NCBI GenBank assembly: GCA_963784195.1
Contig: CAWARA010000020.1
Span: 744,001-808,000 of the forward strand
Length of the DNA stretch: 64,000 nt
Reading direction: 5' to 3'
From: CAVQAH01 sp963784195
GTDB taxonomy: Bacteria; Acidobacteriota; Vicinamibacteria; Vicinamibacterales; 2-12-FULL-66-21
Under the pieces are notes generated by a model. The model worked only from the letters and a program-made list of their open reading frames with translations, had not been told where the DNA came from and did not search any database. Position numbers and translations under genes: made by a program. Shown here piece by piece: positions 1 through 8,673 of the stretch (position 1 is the first letter of the stretch; each line of letters begins with the position of its first letter).

Positions 1-1
1 C

Positions 2-268
2 CTGCGTGCTGCACGGCCGATGACCGTCGTTCAAGCCGTCGCGGCCTGTCTCGGGCTGGTCGCAGTGATCGGCCTGTATTTCCTGGCGGCTCCGTGGCTC
101 AGTGATTCCTTTGCGCCGCTCTCGGGCCTGATGACCTTCCGGTTCGATGGGTTGACGCTGCCCGGCATCGACGCGGTCAAGCAGTGGGCGTGGCCGATCG
201 CCATCATCCTCGGCACGTGGCTCATCGTTGCCCCGATCGCGATCTATCTGACGGCTGGAAAAGAGTAG
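2..268 (+). CDS. C-terminal fragment of a membrane protein (5' end outside window)
   Basis: The reading frame is open from base 2 through a stop at 266-268, so the gene starts upstream of the window; the ATG at 20 is only an internal candidate. About 88 residues are visible. There are two hydrophobic membrane segments, roughly residues 8-27 and 57-77 counted from the ATG, separated by a polar loop containing a short aromatic FRFDG stretch, and a short charged tail ending GKE. No catalytic motif is seen. The two-helix C-terminus is compatible with the end of a larger transporter, for instance a solute:sodium symporter, but nothing in this fragment proves it. The next gene is convergent and ends 57 bases downstream. 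Confidence 0.5.
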   Translation: MRAARPMTVVQAVAACLGLVAVIGLYFLAAPWLSDSFAPLSGLMTFRFDGLTLPGIDAVKQWAWPIAIILGTWLIVAPIAIYLTAGKE

Positions 269-324
269 CTGACGTAGCCCGACCCTTCCTTTCGTCGCAA
301 ACCAACACGTCGGCACCTTCCTGG

Positions 325-1927
325 CTACCGCTTCTCTCCCACCTTCTCCGACGTCAGCACCTGACCCGGCCGTGCGTTGGTGTGCTGGCCGTCACGCACG
401 ACGGGCACGCCGTTGACGATCACGTGCGGGACGCCGGTCGCGAACTCGTGCGGGCGCTCGAACGTTGCTGCGTCGCCGACGGTGGCCGGATCGAAGATCG
501 TCAGGTCCGCGGCGAAGCCTTCGCGGATCGAGCCGCGGTGCGCGAATCGGAACTGCTCGGCGGGGAGCGACGTCATCTTGCGAATCGCATCTTCCATCGT
601 GATGACATGGCGCTTGCGGACGTACTCGCCGAGCACGCGAACGCTGTTGCCGTAGCCGCGTGGATGCGGAACACCCTGCCCAGGCGTCAGCACCGACGCG
701 TCCGACGCGAAGCCGACCTGCGGGTGCTTCATGATCCGCTCGACATCATCCTCGGACATGAAGTGGTAGACCATCGACGCGCCGTTGGCGAGCATCATGT
801 CGCGGGCGGCTTCGAGCTGCGCGTCAGCGGTGTCGCTGCCCTTCAGCTTCGCGGCGACCTGCTTCATGGTCAGGCCGTTCAACGAAGGGTCGGCGCGATG
901 CGAAGCGACGACGGCGAATGACAGGTCGGAGAGGCCCCGCTCGGCGAGCAACTGGACGATCTCCGCTTTGATCTTCTCCCAGGTCGCTGGATCGTTGAGC
1001 CGTGCGGCGATCTTCTCCTGCCCACCCTCGAGCGCCCACGCCGGAAACCGGATGCCTAGCGAAGAGCTGGCCGCCGTGTAAGCGTACTGATCGGCATTGA
1101 CGAGCGTCCCCCGCGCTCGCGCTTGATCGATCAGCGCGAGGGCCTTCACGCTAGCGCCCCATTTGTTGGGGCTGTCCACTTTGAGGTGCGAGATCTGAAT
1201 CCGCGCGCCGGCAGCCTCACCAACACGGATAGTCTCGCGAATGGATTCTTCGAGCGCGGTTCCCTCGTTACGCATGTGCGAGGCATACACTCCGCCGGCG
1301 CCCCCTGCGACCCTGGCGAGCTCGATGATTTCGGGGATCCGCGCGTAGGTGCCTGGGACGTACTGCAGGCCGGTCGAGAAACCAACGGCGCCGTCGGTCA
1401 TGGCGCGCCAGACGAGCGACTTCATTTTCGACAGCTCGGGGATCCGCGGCATCCGGTTCTCGGTGCCCATCGCGGCCCGCCGCACCGTGTTGTGACCGAT
1501 GAACGTTGCGAAGTTGACCGAGGCGCCAAGTCTGACGAACCTGGTTCAACGATTCGGCGATGTCGAGCGCGGAGCTGCCGCAGTTGCCGGCGATGATCGA
1601 TGTGACCCCCATCCTGACAAAATTTTCGGCGCGGGGCTGCTCCGTGATGTCGTCCGCGTGCGTGTGGACATCGATGAACCCCGGTGCCACGACGAGCCCG
1701 GTCGCATCGATCGCGTCACGCCCGTCCTGCTTGGAGAAGGTACCAACCGCCGTAACCTTGCCGTCCTTGATCCCGACGTCAGCGCGACGCGCCGCGGCCC
1801 CGGTGCCGTCGACGACCCGTCCGCCGACGACGACCAGGTCGAATCGGGGCGGCGTTTGCGGCTGCGCGGTAATCCAGGCGGCGAAGAGAACTGCCGCTGT
1901 TCCACGATTGGCGAGCATGGGCCGCAT
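325..1927 (-). CDS. N-acyl-D-amino-acid deacylase (D-aminoacylase), secreted, interrupted by one frame change
   Basis: An amidohydrolase-superfamily enzyme expected to deacylate N-acyl-D-amino acids. Starting at ATG 1927 (a second ATG is at 1918), the first 20 or so residues form a signal peptide ending near AQPQTPP. They are followed by the typical N-terminal beta-sandwich (DLVVVGGRVVDGTG) and the metal motif PGFIDVHTHADD with the HxH pair. The bridging Cys lies in GNCGSS, a His in SHMRNEG, a His in SHLKVDS and the late Asp in FASDAS. The C-terminus carries the usual GFAADLTIFDP strand. The frame changes at about 1530 (one extra base near CAAGTCTG): upstream residues end at SLNQVRQ and the family sequence resumes as LGASVNFATF. 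Corrected length is about 533 residues, normal for the family. A metal-site-degenerate paralogue lies at 11510. Confidence 0.9.
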
Positions 1928-1945
1928 TCTATCGCGGGGGGAGGG

Positions 1946-2434
1946 ATGGAGCAGACGGGACGGAGGGGACGGAGGACACGGAAAAGGCTCAACTCGGAGA
2001 CTCAGAGGCACGGAGAACTGCTGCCCAGGGTCCGCGTTGCATTTCAGAGCGATCGGCAGCCGGGCGCAGCCGTGATGCTCCTACACATCTCGTGACAGGC
2101 CACGAGACACCACGCGCCAACCCGCCGATGCCGCCGCGCGCAGCGCGGCGAGCGATCGACCGCCACCCCGCGGACACAAGCCGCGGGCGAAGGGTGGAGG
2201 CGGCTTGTGCCCGCGGGTGGCGGTCGATCGCCCGGTCCGGCCTACGGCCGGGCCGGCATCGGCACACCGGCGCGTTCGTCGCTACCGGTCGCCTCGTGTG
2301 TGGTCTGGCACTGATGCCACCAATATGTGATCAATCATCAGCCCATCGCCAACGCTACCCCGAGAACCCTGCAAGTCTCCGTGTCTCCGCGTCTCTGAGT
2401 TGAGCTTGTTCCGAGTCCTCCGTCCACTCCGTGG
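1946..2434. repeat. Non-coding element with ~60-bp imperfect terminal inverted repeats
   Basis: No credible gene lies between the two flanking minus-strand genes. The left arm (about 1951-2016) and the right arm (about 2375-2434) are imperfect reverse complements. Both contain the core words GAGTTGAGC, TCTCCGTG and TCCTCCGTCC when read outward-in. The inner part contains the large hairpin described at 2152-2231. The D-aminoacylase promoter and the 3' end of the lipoprotein gene abut the arms. This is compatible with a MITE-like or REP-like element; no transposase is present in the window. Confidence 0.6.
2152..2231. repeat. Long hairpin (about 32-bp arms)
   Basis: Arms 2152-2183 and 2200-2231 are reverse complements with about two differences; both contain GCGATCGACCGCCAC and the word ACAAGCCGC. 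The loop is about 16 nt. Immediately downstream is a second GC-rich palindrome, GGCCTACGGCC. The hairpin sits in the middle of the inverted-repeat element 1946-2434. Confidence 0.75.
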
Positions 2435-2438
2435 CCCG

Positions 2439-2912
2439 CTAAGCGATAGGGGGCCCAAGCCCGGGATCGCCCTGCTTGATCTGCATCCGGGGTCTGGTCA
2501 CGCGCACGCTGCCGATGATGAAATCGGCGTGGGCGTCGATATCGCTCCGGTTGACGTTCATGAGGCCTGGCTGCTTGACGATTGACTCGCCGTCCCGCAA
2601 CTCCACCTCAACGCGATGCTTGCCGGGCTTTACCTTGAATGTGAAGCCGCCGGCATCGCTCGTGGTCAGTCGCTGCCGCTCGCCAGTCTCGGTGTTGACG
2701 ACCTCGACCACACGCCCTCCGACTGAACGCGACCCCTGCGGAACCCGCACGGTGCCGCTGATGGTTCCTAACGCTTCCGGCGGCCTTGAACTGGTGTCAC
2801 TCACTGAGGCGCTTCGCTGGCAGCCCATCGTGAACAGCAGCATCAAACCAAGAAGAAGGGAAGCGGCTTTCAGCAGCCCGGAACCGAGTCGGAAGGTAGT
2901 ACCGAGGGTCAT
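2439..2912 (-). CDS. Small exported protein with carboxypeptidase-regulatory-like (Ig-like) domain
   Basis: The start at ATG 2912 gives about 157 residues. Residues 1-30 are a hydrophobic export signal ending FTMGCQRSAS; the Cys suggests a lipoprotein, but the lipobox is weak because Thr-Met-Gly precedes it. From residue 50 the sequence GTISGTVRVPQGSRSVGG followed by TTSDAGGFTFKVKPGKHRVEV matches the beta-sandwich seen in carboxypeptidase-regulatory-like or CarboxypepD_reg-type domains. In that fold a short exported domain is often a surface or binding module, not an enzyme. No catalytic residues are visible. The longer upstream frame to 3254 has no export signal in the right place and is unlikely to be translated. 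Confidence 0.7.
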   Translation of the reverse strand: MTLGTTFRLGSGLLKAASLLLGLMLLFTMGCQRSASVSDTSSRPPEALGTISGTVRVPQGSRSVGGRVVEVVNTETGERQRLTTSDAGGFTFKVKPGKHRVEVELRDGESIVKQPGLMNVNRSDIDAHADFIIGSVRVTRPRMQIKQGDPGLGPPIA

Positions 2913-3296
2913 TCTGCAGAACCGTTGTGCAAGCCGAGGGCCATGGCGAATCGCCGTGCGGACGGGGTGTGAATGAATGTTTGGCCGGAATGTCTGATAG
3001 GCCGACGCTTGAATGGATGAACTTGCGCCGCCAGCGACGAGAAAAGTCAACCGGACCGGGTATGCGCATTGCAGAGGTGAGTATTTCTGCTCACCCGGTG
3101 ATGAAGACCTTCCAAACCGCACCGACGACGCCCGACGTTGGGCTCCTGACCGACGCCGGCAGTGTCGGATTCTCAACTGAGGGACGCGGATTGCAGCCGG
3201 GTGTCTACTCGCCGCCTTCGTGGCGGCTCGAACATCCAACGAGTCCCTTCTCATCGGCCGCGCGCCGGACAGCGCGGACGTCAGGTAGAGTTAGTC
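2913..3296. other. Gene-free interval between divergent genes; one small hairpin
   Basis: This 384-base gap holds the promoters of the divergent lipoprotein and glycosyltransferase genes. A perfect 6-bp stem, GGTGAG/CTCACC, with an 8-nt loop lies at 3076-3095. A Shine-Dalgarno-like AGG sits about 10 bases before the GTG at 3297. No coding signal or tandem repeat was seen. Confidence 0.5.
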
Positions 3297-4211
3297 GTGG
3301 AACCGCTGATATCAGTCATCATTCCGTGCTACAACCACGCGCACTTCCTGGGCGATGCGATCTCCAGCGTGAACAAATCCGAACAGCCCGAGGTCGAAAT
3401 CATCGTGGTCGACGATGGCTCAGACGACGACCCGGGTGAGGTCGCCACATCGTTTTCGCGCACGAAGTGCATTCGTCAGGCGAACGGAGGTCTGGCGACG
3501 GCTCGAAATCGTGGACTGCAGGAGAGCCGCGGCCGGTTTGTCGTGTTTCTCGACGCCGACGACATGCTGGCGCCGGGAGCTCTCGACATCGGCGTGTCGG
3601 CACTGGCCGCGCACGCCAGGGCCGCGATGGTCTATGGCCGCTGCCGAAGAATGGCTCGCGACGGCACCATTCAGTCCACCCCCGAACAGGAGCGCATCGA
3701 GCGCGATCACTATCGCGAGCTGTTGAAGAAGAACTACATCTGGATGCCGGCCATGGCCATGTTCAGGCGCGAAGCGCTCGAACGTGCAGGGGGCTTCGAT
3801 CCGAGCGTGAACGAGGCCGCCGACTATGGTGTCTACCTGCGGGTCGCGCGCAGCCATCCGCTCTACGATCACGCCCGAGTCGTGGCGTACCACCGGAAGC
3901 ACGACGCCAACATGAGCGGCAATGCCGGGCGGATGCTGCAGGAAAGCCTCACCGTCCTGAGGCGCGAGCGCCCCTTCGCCGAACATGACGCCAGCCTTCT
4001 GGCGGCGTACTACGAAGGCTGGAAGACCTGGCAGGAATACTACGGAACGGCGCTCGTCAACGAGATCCGCTCGCACGCCCGCGGCCATCAGTGGACGCGC
4101 GTCCTGCGCAAGGGCGCCAGGCTGGCATGGCTTCACCCGGGTGGTTTGCGCGAGCACGCGTTCCGGAAGATCTCGCTGAGCCTACGCGGGGCGCGCGATA
4201 CCCGACACTGA
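3297..4211 (+). CDS. Family 2 glycosyltransferase
   Basis: The GTG start at 3297 places the GT-A fold at residue 4 (ISVIIPCYNH), exactly as in GT2 enzymes; longer N-termini in this frame are unrelated. About 304 residues. Motifs are VVDDGSDD (residues 37-44), NGGLATARNRGL (about 63-74) and the nucleotide-sugar/metal motif FLDADD (84-89). The acceptor side includes EAADYGVYLRVA, matching the ED-like catalytic region. The C-terminal 80 residues are basic and amphipathic, suggesting peripheral membrane binding. It transfers a sugar from an NDP-sugar to an unknown acceptor, probably in polysaccharide or glycolipid assembly. The convergent neighbour is a polytopic membrane protein, which may act on the same surface glycan. 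No sugar specificity can be read. Confidence 0.88.
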   Translation: MEPLISVIIPCYNHAHFLGDAISSVNKSEQPEVEIIVVDDGSDDDPGEVATSFSRTKCIRQANGGLATARNRGLQESRGRFVVFLDADDMLAPGALDIGVSALAAHARAAMVYGRCRRMARDGTIQSTPEQERIERDHYRELLKKNYIWMPAMAMFRREALERAGGFDPSVNEAADYGVYLRVARSHPLYDHARVVAYHRKHDANMSGNAGRMLQESLTVLRRERPFAEHDASLLAAYYEGWKTWQEYYGTALVNEIRSHARGHQWTRVLRKGARLAWLHPGGLREHAFRKISLSLRGARDTRH

Positions 4212-4218
4212 TACGACT

Positions 4219-4241
4219 ACGCCGTGCGAAGACGACGGCGT
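4219..4241. terminator. Hairpin between convergent genes
   Basis: ACGCCGT (4219-4225) and ACGGCGT (4235-4241) form a perfect 7-bp stem around a 9-nt loop in the 30-base gap between the convergent glycosyltransferase and membrane-protein genes. No T-run follows on either strand, so it is at best a weak bidirectional terminator. Confidence 0.4.
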
Positions 4242-5891
4242 TCAGCGGACGAGGAAAGCAATGCTCTCGTGCGCACCTTCACCAAACCTGGCAAGCTCGG
4301 CCATCCGATGCCTTTGGGTCAATGCCGCGAGGATCGCATCCCGATCTTCCTGAGGGTACGCGCCGACGTGAAGAAGCAGGTAGCGAGCACCGTCGCGCTT
4401 CAGACGGAGAATCGACGAATCGTCCGGGAAGGTACGGAGTGCATCGGTGCGGTCGACGTACGACGCTGGAAAGAACCCGCTGTAACCGTTCAGGAGCGGA
4501 TGCCAGTGAAATGTCGACAGATACGCGTAGCGAGCATCCGGTCCTGGCAGGGCATCGGGAACTGGCATCGGCAGCTCGGCGACGACACCGGGTGGCTGCC
4601 GCGCCAGCCAGGCATAGATCGGCGGCGCTTCGTTAGGATAGGAAAACAGCGTCAACCGGTGCACGCGATACTCGGCGATCAAGACTGCCACGATCACAGC
4701 GAAAAACACCATTCGCGGGATTCGCCGCAGGCTGCTGGCGATTGCTACATACCCGAATGCGGCCAGCGCCGCGAGAAAGAACACGACGAAGATGCCGGCG
4801 CGCGCCATCGCGCGCAGCCCCTGAAACATCGGCACGTGATCGTAGAGAAACCGGAACGAGTAACCGGAAAACCCGAGGGACATCTCGAAAGCTGCGACAC
4901 CTCCGATCAGGTACACGATGGCCGCACGCGGTGGCGGCTTGAGGAGGAGACCGATGACGGCCAGGAGCAGCGCCAGCGCGCCGGGGAACAGCCGCCGCTC
5001 GGGGCGGCCGCGCGACGCAAATGCGCGGCCCCAGACGACGTTGTCGGGCGTGGCGACGAGATAGCTGGACGGCCGCGCGCTAAAGGTGATGATCTCGTCG
5101 TCCGATCGTCCTCCGACCTGTTGCTTCGATTCGAGATACGGGATCGAGTAAGCCGCAGACAAAATCGCCGCCAAGGCACCACCCGCGGCAAGCGCCTTGA
5201 CGATGCTCAGCCGCCTGCCATGCGCCCCAAGCAGCAAACAGAACGCGCAGAGGCCCAGCAGCGTGCCGAGAAACAGGCCGTAGTAGATGCTCGAGAGCAT
5301 CTGGAGCGCGACGAACATTCCAGTCAGCAGCCCGTAGCGGAGCGAGCCGGTGAGAAACGTTCGATGCAGCGCCCAGAAGGCCCATGGAGTCCACATGATC
5401 CACTGCAGCTCCATGTGCATGTAGTGGTCGAACCGGTAAGGCACGAAACTGAAGATAAGACCGGCAACGATTCCGGCACCGCGGCTGCCTGTCAGCTCGC
5501 GCGCAAGCACGAACATGCCCACACCCGATGCGACGATCGCGCCGAGCAGCAGAAGATTGTGGACGAGCATCGGTGGCAGGCCGATCCAGATGAGCGGCGC
5601 GCCGATCAGCCCCTCGACCAGCATCGCATCTGAAAACGTCAGCGCGCGCGGCTCCGGGTAGAAGACGTTGCCGCCGAACAGGTCCCACGGCGACGTGGAT
5701 AGCGCGTGCGCCACCCAGCGCAGGCGCCAGAGATTGAAGTAGATGTCCTGATGATCGACCGCGTGCGTCGTGAGCACGATCGCCTGCGGCCAGGTCAGCA
5801 TCGCGGTCACCACGATGAAAAACAGCGTCACCCAGAACGTGTGACGGCGCTGCCGGTGTGGCTGAGCGGACTCCGCAACCCTCGAGATCAT
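4242..5891 (-). CDS. Polytopic membrane protein, GT-C-like (predicted glycosyltransferase-family membrane protein)
   Basis: About 549 residues with a long series of hydrophobic segments starting at residue 20 (FWVTLFFIVVTAMLTW). The first extracytoplasmic loop carries acidic and aromatic residues (DHQDIYFNLWRLRW), and a second polar loop contains NVFYPEPRALTFSDA. The architecture of an acidic first loop, about 11-12 helices and a soluble C-terminal region with LKRDGARYLLLHVG resembles GT-C membrane glycosyltransferases and YfhO/PMT-type proteins. Family membership is inferred from shape only. It ends 30 bases from the convergent GT2 gene, and its start lies 16 bases after the stop of the MutS-like gene, so it is probably the last gene of the 8552-4242 transcript. 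Confidence 0.6.
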   Translation of the reverse strand: MISRVAESAQPHRQRRHTFWVTLFFIVVTAMLTWPQAIVLTTHAVDHQDIYFNLWRLRWVAHALSTSPWDLFGGNVFYPEPRALTFSDAMLVEGLIGAPLIWIGLPPMLVHNLLLLGAIVASGVGMFVLARELTGSRGAGIVAGLIFSFVPYRFDHYMHMELQWIMWTPWAFWALHRTFLTGSLRYGLLTGMFVALQMLSSIYYGLFLGTLLGLCAFCLLLGAHGRRLSIVKALAAGGALAAILSAAYSIPYLESKQQVGGRSDDEIITFSARPSSYLVATPDNVVWGRAFASRGRPERRLFPGALALLLAVIGLLLKPPPRAAIVYLIGGVAAFEMSLGFSGYSFRFLYDHVPMFQGLRAMARAGIFVVFFLAALAAFGYVAIASSLRRIPRMVFFAVIVAVLIAEYRVHRLTLFSYPNEAPPIYAWLARQPPGVVAELPMPVPDALPGPDARYAYLSTFHWHPLLNGYSGFFPASYVDRTDALRTFPDDSSILRLKRDGARYLLLHVGAYPQEDRDAILAALTQRHRMAELARFGEGAHESIAFLVR

Positions 5892-5907
5892 CGCAACCGA
5901 TCCAGCC

Positions 5908-7725
5908 TCACACGTCGATGCCGATCATTTGCATCAGCCGCAACGCGTTTCGTGACGTGGCAAGACCCGGCCGCAGACGGTAGTCGAATCGCATGACGCC
6001 ATGATCGTCCACCGTCTCCGCAAAATGCACCAGCTGTGACGCGCTCTTCAGCGGCTCCTGCTCCGCCAGGCCGAGATCGTGCGTCGTCATCGCTCCAATC
6101 GCTCCAGCCTCGAGCAGGTGACGGGCCACGGCGCGAACCGCCAGGCTGCGCTCGACGCTGTTCGTGCCCTGCAGGATCTCGTCGAGCAGGTAAACCAGCA
6201 CGCGGCCGGGGCGCTCGTGCTCTGCGGCATCGACGACGCCTTTCAGCCTTGCCAGAGCGGCCATGAAATACGACAGTCCGAGCTCGAGCGAGTCCTGCAC
6301 GCGGATGCTCGTCTGCAAATCGCTTTCCGGCATGCTGAAGTGAGCCGCACAGACCGGCGCTCCAGCCTGGCCGAGGACGAGGTTCAGGCCAATCGAACGG
6401 AGCAGCGTGCTCTTGCCCGACATGTTCGACCCGGTGACCAGGAGCACGCTTCCCGGAGGACCGACGTCGACGTCGTTCGTCACGCGTCGGTCGTCTGGCA
6501 GCAACGGGTGTCCGACCGCCTTGCCGACGATCAGCGGCGCCTCCGAGACGACCGGAAAACACCACTCGGGATTGTCACGGCGTGCGGTCGCGAGAAGCGA
6601 CAGCGCATCGAGTTCGGCCAGCGCGGCAAGCCAGGCGCGGACGCGGCGTCCGGTCGTACGGCGCCAGCGCTCGAGCGCGAAGAACACCCAGAAGTCCCAG
6701 AGCGTGAGCGCTTGAATTGGAAAGTGAAAGATCGCCGCTCCGCGCCGCAGCTCGGCGAATCCGAGAATGGTGTTGAGCCGGCGCATGCAGGCAGGCGCCA
6801 GGATTCCTTCCGCCGACAGCTCCTGGTGAAGCTCGGCGAGCAGCGGCGCCTTTGACGGCGCTTTCACGGCGTGCTCGAAAACCCCTGCGTACCGTCGCAG
6901 CGCATACTGACCACCGCTGGCGCGTTCGAAGGCAATCGTGAGAGGAACCACAAGCGCGAACGAAAGGATCATCCCGGCAAGAATGGGTAGCAGCCAGAGT
7001 GCGCTGTTGGTGACACCAAGGTAGAAGAGCGCCAGCAGGAGCCAGATGGACACCGTGATCACGATCACAGCGGCGCGAACCAGCGGAGCGAACCTGCCCA
7101 GCGCGCTCTCGCCTTCCGCCCATTTCAGGAACGCCTCGAGATGAGACGCACGTGCGCCTGCCGACAGCATGCCATGAGCCGCGAACTGCGACCGCCACTC
7201 GTCCTCGGGTGCAAGCTCGTCAACCGCTTGTTGACGGCGGAGAATCTCGGCCTTTGGTGCGGGGCTCAACAGCCAACCCGCCAGCACCTGCCCACCGCCA
7301 GCGGTGGCGGCTGGACCGAGCCACTGCGCCAGCGATGCGCGACCGAACAAATCCAGATCGACGGCATACGCGTGATGAGAAAGGTCGTCACCCGGCGCCG
7401 CTTCGGCAGGCGGCAGCTCGTGCCAGTCGCGTGCCGATCGTGCGGAGCCCCACACGTTGACCTGTCGAAGCGCATCGTGCCACTCGACCCGCTCTTCGAC
7501 ACGCGCATGCCACACAACGAGCGCACCAAATGCGACGAAGAGCACGAGCGCGACTATCAAGGGGAGCCACGCGAAACCCTCGGTCAGCATCCAAACGAAG
7601 AGCCCGGCGGCGGGCAAAAAAGTCGCGAGCCTGAACCTCGAGATCAAACGCGACCGGCGCGCATCCTCGTCGCGCCGCGCCGCATGCGCCGCCGCATTCT
7701 CTTTATACGGAACCGGTGAGCTCAT
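5908..7725 (-). CDS. Membrane-anchored MutS-family ATPase
   Basis: 605 residues. Two pairs of membrane segments (about residues 33-73 and 218-266) precede a MutS-type core. The ATPase domain shows Walker A TGSNMSGKST at 431-440, the Q-loop region with SIRVQDSLELGLSYF, Walker B VLVYLLDEILQGTNS and the late His of MTTHDLGLA. The mismatch-recognition domain I of true MutS is absent. This matches the membrane-linked MutS-like proteins found mainly in Bacteroidota and Acidobacteriota, whose substrate is unknown. Its ATG at 7725 shares one base with the TGA of the upstream methyltransferase (TGATG), so the two are translationally coupled. A role in DNA repair should not be assumed, because the N-terminal helices would tether the ATPase to the membrane. 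Confidence 0.85.
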   Translation of the reverse strand: MSSPVPYKENAAAHAARRDEDARRSRLISRFRLATFLPAAGLFVWMLTEGFAWLPLIVALVLFVAFGALVVWHARVEERVEWHDALRQVNVWGSARSARDWHELPPAEAAPGDDLSHHAYAVDLDLFGRASLAQWLGPAATAGGGQVLAGWLLSPAPKAEILRRQQAVDELAPEDEWRSQFAAHGMLSAGARASHLEAFLKWAEGESALGRFAPLVRAAVIVITVSIWLLLALFYLGVTNSALWLLPILAGMILSFALVVPLTIAFERASGGQYALRRYAGVFEHAVKAPSKAPLLAELHQELSAEGILAPACMRRLNTILGFAELRRGAAIFHFPIQALTLWDFWVFFALERWRRTTGRRVRAWLAALAELDALSLLATARRDNPEWCFPVVSEAPLIVGKAVGHPLLPDDRRVTNDVDVGPPGSVLLVTGSNMSGKSTLLRSIGLNLVLGQAGAPVCAAHFSMPESDLQTSIRVQDSLELGLSYFMAALARLKGVVDAAEHERPGRVLVYLLDEILQGTNSVERSLAVRAVARHLLEAGAIGAMTTHDLGLAEQEPLKSASQLVHFAETVDDHGVMRFDYRLRPGLATSRNALRLMQMIGIDV

Positions 7726-8552
7726 CAGGCCGCGATCTCGCTGGCCGCGGGCTTGCGGCCGAACAGATTCAGGCGCCAGTAGTCCAGCGTGAACGCTGGA
7801 TCGTCGTTCGCCGCCATCGACGCGAGGTCCTGAAGGAACGACGGGCGCTCGTGATCGGGCAGGCGCGCCACATGGTGTCGCACGCAGACGGTCGAGAGGA
7901 ACTCGATGTAGGTCGATTCATCCGGAAGCGTCGTCGGCGCAGGCTCCAGCGTGACGTCGATCCTCGTGTAGCCCGCACGTTCCAGACGTCCGAGCGTCGA
8001 GGGCACGTCGGCAAAGTTCCACGGATCAGCCCAGCCCTCGAAATAGCATCGATACCGTGGTGAATCCATGAGCTCGTGTGCCCGGGTCAGCAGGCGATCC
8101 AGATTCGGACCGCCGCCGCATTGCGCGACGAGCCGGCCTCCCGGAGATAGCGACTGGTAGACGCTGGCGAAGAGCGCATCATGATCCCTTACCCAATGAA
8201 ACGTGGCGGTGCTGAAGACCGCATCGAAGGCCCCGGCAAAGGGCAGGTGTGCCGCATCCGCCCGCACGAGGTGCACCAGGTGGGTGTCTTCCGTAGCGTC
8301 GTGCAGCCGTGAACCGCGATGCTGCCAGGCCTGCTCCGCTGCTGCCTGCGTCAGCATCGACTCCGACCGATCGACCGCAACGACGTGGCCATCGCCCATG
8401 GCGCCGACGAGTTCCGCGGTCAGGCGGCCCGTGCCGCATCCCAGATCGAGAATCCTCTCTCCGGGCTTCGGCGCCAGACGCCTCAGGACCTGCCGTCCCC
8501 AGGCAAACTGCGGTTCAGACAAGCGATGATAGCGCTCGGCGTCCCAATCCAT
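7725..8552 (-). CDS. Class I SAM-dependent methyltransferase (trans-aconitate methyltransferase-like)
   Basis: 275 residues with the Rossmann SAM-binding motif I ILDLGCGTGRLT near residue 33, motif II VVAVDRSESML and motif IV FDAVFSTATFHWV. The N-terminal YHRLSEPQFAWGRQVL segment and the FHWV motif are typical of Tam-like (trans-aconitate or related small-acid) methyltransferases. The substrate cannot be read from sequence. It begins about 120 bases from a divergent exported hydrolase and ends in a one-base overlap with the MutS-like gene, so it heads a short operon. Confidence 0.85.
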   Translation of the reverse strand: MDWDAERYHRLSEPQFAWGRQVLRRLAPKPGERILDLGCGTGRLTAELVGAMGDGHVVAVDRSESMLTQAAAEQAWQHRGSRLHDATEDTHLVHLVRADAAHLPFAGAFDAVFSTATFHWVRDHDALFASVYQSLSPGGRLVAQCGGGPNLDRLLTRAHELMDSPRYRCYFEGWADPWNFADVPSTLGRLERAGYTRIDVTLEPAPTTLPDESTYIEFLSTVCVRHHVARLPDHERPSFLQDLASMAANDDPAFTLDYWRLNLFGRKPAASEIAA

Positions 8553-8673
8553 CAGGATGCGCTCGACGTCAACGAAGCGGAAGCACCGCGGGTAGTGTAC
8601 AGTTCGGCCGGCATGGTTGAGCGTCTATAACAGGAACGATCTCGCATTCGACAGGAGCTGAGCCAGCAGCTGT

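Noticed and set aside
184..921. Long plus-strand open frame opposite the first D-aminoacylase
   Set aside because: It is antisense to a well-conserved enzyme, has no recognisable domain and an Arg/His-rich composition typical of shadow frames in GC-rich DNA. The same was seen opposite most genes here (for example 4224-5633, 32225-33997 and 45054-46952).
5908..7725. Canonical mismatch-repair MutS
   Set aside because: The mismatch-recognition N-terminal domain is missing and four membrane helices are present.
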